Shown here: positions 6,177 through 8,083 of the stretch, piece by piece
Layout: the number at the start of each line of letters is the position of its first letter
How positions within the stretch are numbered: position 1 is the stretch's first letter
From: Roseiarcus sp.
Lineage (GTDB): Bacteria > Pseudomonadota > Alphaproteobacteria > Rhizobiales > Beijerinckiaceae
Length of the DNA: 8,083 nt
Assembly (NCBI GenBank): GCA_030153205.1
Contig: JASLHV010000502.1
Location: 1 to 8,083, forward strand
Reading direction: 5' to 3'
Made by a program: the position numbers and the translations under genes
Notes under the pieces: generated by a model
What the model was told of the DNA's origin: nothing
The model's input: only the letters and a program-made list of their open reading frames with translations
The model's database searches: none

Positions 6177-7418
6177 TTAGGTAGCCTCGACGATGCCGTG
6201 AGTAAGGCTTGCATTCGTCGGATAGAGCGGTATGAGGCACGCCTGAAGGGCGTGATATATATCCGGCTTTCCAACGAAATAGCCGTTCTTCGGCCTGAGG
6301 TCGTCGCCAAGTTGTGGGCGCCAGCCGCCGGCGCGCCGATCGATGAGATGGCGCGCCGCAAAGTCCCAGATGCGGCGATACCAAGTTTCATAGCTGATTT
6401 CGCCGGTATGTCGGGCTAAGAAAGCCGCTGCGCCGATCCCTTCGCAGCAAGGCCACCACAGGCGATCGCGAATCAGCGGCGCGCCGTTCCAATCGAGCGC
6501 GTAGTAGAATCCTCCACGCTCGTCCCAGCCCGATTTCGCCGCCTCGTCGAAAAGTCCTTTAGCCGCGTCAGGCGCCCAATCGAGACGTTGATCGCCAAGC
6601 GACCAAAGTTGCAGGACGAGCCGCGCCCATTCGAGCGCATGGCCTGGCGTCGTCCCAGGCGGTCGGAAAACGTCCGATCCTTCGTAGCCCCGATCGACGT
6701 TCCAGTCGGCATGATAGTGTTCGGGAACACGCCAATGGTTCTGCGCGGCCATTCGACGCACAAAGAAATCGGCGACGCTCTCAGCTTTGTGAAGATAGGC
6801 GCGGTCTGACGTGGCCTCGAAAGCCGCCATGAGCGCTTCCGTGAGGTGCATGTTCGAGTTCTGTCCACGGTAGGCGCTGAACGCCGACCAATCCGCCCTG
6901 AACTCGTCCGCGCTGGCGCCCTGCCCTGCTTCCCAAAATTTCGTCTCGAGGATTTCCGTTACATCGGCGATCAATTTGTCGGCGTCCGGATGGCCGACAA
7001 GCTTCGCGCTGGCGCCGGCGAGAAGTACGAACGCATGTCCATAAGCGAGCTTGTCGCTCTCGCGCGGTCCGTTTGCGTCGAAAGACCAGAAATAACCGCC
7101 GTGTTTTCCGTCGCGATGGCGAGTGAGAAGAGAGCGCACGCCATGGTCGACGATATCGGCCGCGCCAGGGCGGCCGAGGAGATGACCAATCGCATAGCAA
7201 TGAACCGTGCGAGTCGTCGCATGGATCGGACGCTCGGTCTCTCGCGCGATTGCGTGACCATCGTCATCAAGGGAGAAAAAGCCGCCGGCGGGATCGATCG
7301 ACTCCGTTTCAAAGAAAGCGAAAAGCGAGTCTGCTTCGTTGCGGAGCCAGCGGCGATGGCCGGGATTGTCGAGCCAGGATTTCCGTCCCTGAGCGCCTGC
7401 GCCTTCTCTGTGATCCAT
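6177..7418 (-). CDS. AGE-family (N-acylglucosamine 2-epimerase-like) sugar epimerase/isomerase
   Basis: Soluble (alpha/alpha)6-barrel enzyme of 413 aa, the usual length. Family members epimerise or isomerise aldoses through histidine acid/base chemistry (N-acetylglucosamine 2-epimerase, cellobiose epimerase, mannose isomerase, YihS). Conserved landmarks are visible in order: R70 in the HATTRTVHCYAIGH region, LAYGHAFVLLAGAS (H128), NSNMHLTEA (H191), PGHALEW (H260 and E263), LWWPCCEG (W321-W322, E326), GGW, and K384-PDIYH with H389. H191, H260 and H389 correspond to the catalytic or substrate-contacting histidines of the family, so it should be active. The substrate is not predictable from this. 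The ATG at 7418 has GAGG at 7424-7427 with five-base spacing; the longer frame begins at a TTG (7463) without a clear site. No sugar-transport or kinase genes lie beside it, so the pathway is unknown. Confidence 0.88.
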   Translation of the reverse strand: MDHREGAGAQGRKSWLDNPGHRRWLRNEADSLFAFFETESIDPAGGFFSLDDDGHAIARETERPIHATTRTVHCYAIGHLLGRPGAADIVDHGVRSLLTRHRDGKHGGYFWSFDANGPRESDKLAYGHAFVLLAGASAKLVGHPDADKLIADVTEILETKFWEAGQGASADEFRADWSAFSAYRGQNSNMHLTEALMAAFEATSDRAYLHKAESVADFFVRRMAAQNHWRVPEHYHADWNVDRGYEGSDVFRPPGTTPGHALEWARLVLQLWSLGDQRLDWAPDAAKGLFDEAAKSGWDERGGFYYALDWNGAPLIRDRLWWPCCEGIGAAAFLARHTGEISYETWYRRIWDFAARHLIDRRAGGWRPQLGDDLRPKNGYFVGKPDIYHALQACLIPLYPTNASLTHGIVEAT

Positions 7419-7431
7419 CGTTTCCTCAACC

Positions 7432-7441
7432 CGTTCGAACG
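7432..7441. promoter_or_regulatory. palindrome just upstream of the epimerase ribosome binding site
   Basis: CGTTCGAACG is a perfect 10-bp palindrome four bases upstream of the GAGG ribosome binding site. It could be an operator. It is short and could be chance. It does not fit the alphaproteobacterial LexA pattern GTTC-N7-GTTC. Confidence 0.25.
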
Positions 7442-7450
7442 ACGTTTTTC

Positions 7451-8083
7451 TTAGATCGACCAATAGCCATCGCCAGAGTTTTCGGCAAGGCGTCGAAACG
7501 AAGCGAGGATAGCGACCGGATAGCCTCCGCGTTGGCGGACGGAGGCCCGAAAGCAGCTCGCCCCTATTCTCTTGCGCCGTCGTACCCAGGACTTCTCGAG
7601 ATACGTTTCTTGAGGGAGGTCAAAGCTTCCGCCATCGTTCCCGATCGCGGTCACTGTGGCGTCCGCCGGTGGTCCCGCGAGCGATGGGGCATAGCTCGCA
7701 TATACTTTCTCCAGGGCGTTGCTAGGCTTTTGTGAAGCGAGGGTTCGGCGCGACCCAACGCCATGCTTCCGCCGCGGCGACGAGGCGAGAGGCGCCGGTT
7801 TGACCCGCCACGCCTCAAAATCCAGCGCCAGGATTTTCAGGCCGCGGCGGGCGAAACCGTCGGTCGCCTGCGCGTGCCGTAAGAGGCTACCGCCGCCCCG
7901 ATGTCGTCATAAAGCGCCAGGGGTAAATGGCCCGTGCTGACTAAGCGTTGCGCTATCGTTTCCCCACCCCGCGCGCGTATTTACGGCTTTGGAACAAGCG
8001 GCCAACCTTCTAGCGCCGGGGCTGGCGAACTGGCATAAGACGTTATGAACGCAATCGCGAATCGCGCTTCCGGCCCCGCCGCG
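7451..8083 (-). pseudogene. possible decayed or interrupted gene, unrecognised
   Basis: On the minus strand one frame runs from the right edge to a TAA at 7453-7451, 211 codons with a single internal TGA (7909-7907). Chance would give several stops in such a length. No ATG with a ribosome binding site exists in the frame; the only possible late start is a GTG at 7654 that lacks one. Parts read protein-like (FARRGLKILALDFEAWRV around 7840-7790), with mainly G/C third positions there, but I match no family. A neighbouring frame reads LPLALYDDIGAAVASYG across the TGA region, so a frameshift is also possible. Long open antisense frames are common in GC-rich DNA, so the whole stretch may simply be non-coding. 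I see no clear promoter for the epimerase in it. Confidence 0.2.

Noticed and set aside
8045..8083. ATG opening a plus-strand frame (MNAIANRASGPAA) running off the right edge
   Set aside because: Only 13 codons are visible and the upstream AAGA is a poor ribosome binding site. It may be a gene start, but the window does not support calling it.

Overview
The window looks like chromosomal DNA from a high-GC alphaproteobacterium. The best evidence is the DcaP-type porin, whose core is of the kind common in Hyphomicrobiales and relatives, and the small Lys/Arg-rich Myb/SANT-like HTH protein. Strong GC bias at third codon positions fits. A methylotroph-type Hyphomicrobiales host is possible but cannot be shown from this sequence. 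No transposase, integrase, CRISPR array, tRNA or rRNA was recognised.

Layout. Positions 1-378 hold no supported gene. Positions 379-4262 form an envelope-sensing block on the minus strand. In transcription order it contains a DcaP-family outer-membrane porin (4262-2628), a stem with a UUCG tetraloop that probably terminates the porin transcript (2566-2598), a candidate promoter (2529-2556), an OmpR/PhoB-family response regulator (2455-1751), and a sensor histidine kinase whose start overlaps the regulator stop (1764-379). A Pho-box-like pair of 7-bp direct repeats lies just upstream of the porin (4310-4327). The simplest model is that the kinase senses an envelope or periplasmic signal, phosphorylates the regulator, and the regulator or PhoB itself controls porin expression. 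This is inference.

Positions 4328-5810 are about 1.5 kb without a convincing gene. They carry several structured elements: a 12-bp palindrome, a short stem followed by seven Ts, a GGCGCC hairpin closed by a GAAA loop, and an exact 18-bp tandem duplication. At 5876-6091 (plus) lies a 71-residue basic HTH protein with a good ribosome binding site. It converges on an AGE-family sugar epimerase/isomerase gene (7418-6177, minus), with a GC-rich hairpin between the two. Positions 7442-8083 contain no recognisable gene, but the minus strand stays open there for 211 codons with only one internal TGA, which may be a decayed gene.

Overall the window is mostly ordinary, with known families. The items most worth a second look are the Pho-box-like site and its link to the adjacent two-component system, the paired cysteines in the porin, the structured gene-free stretch upstream of the porin, and the interrupted open frame at the right edge.
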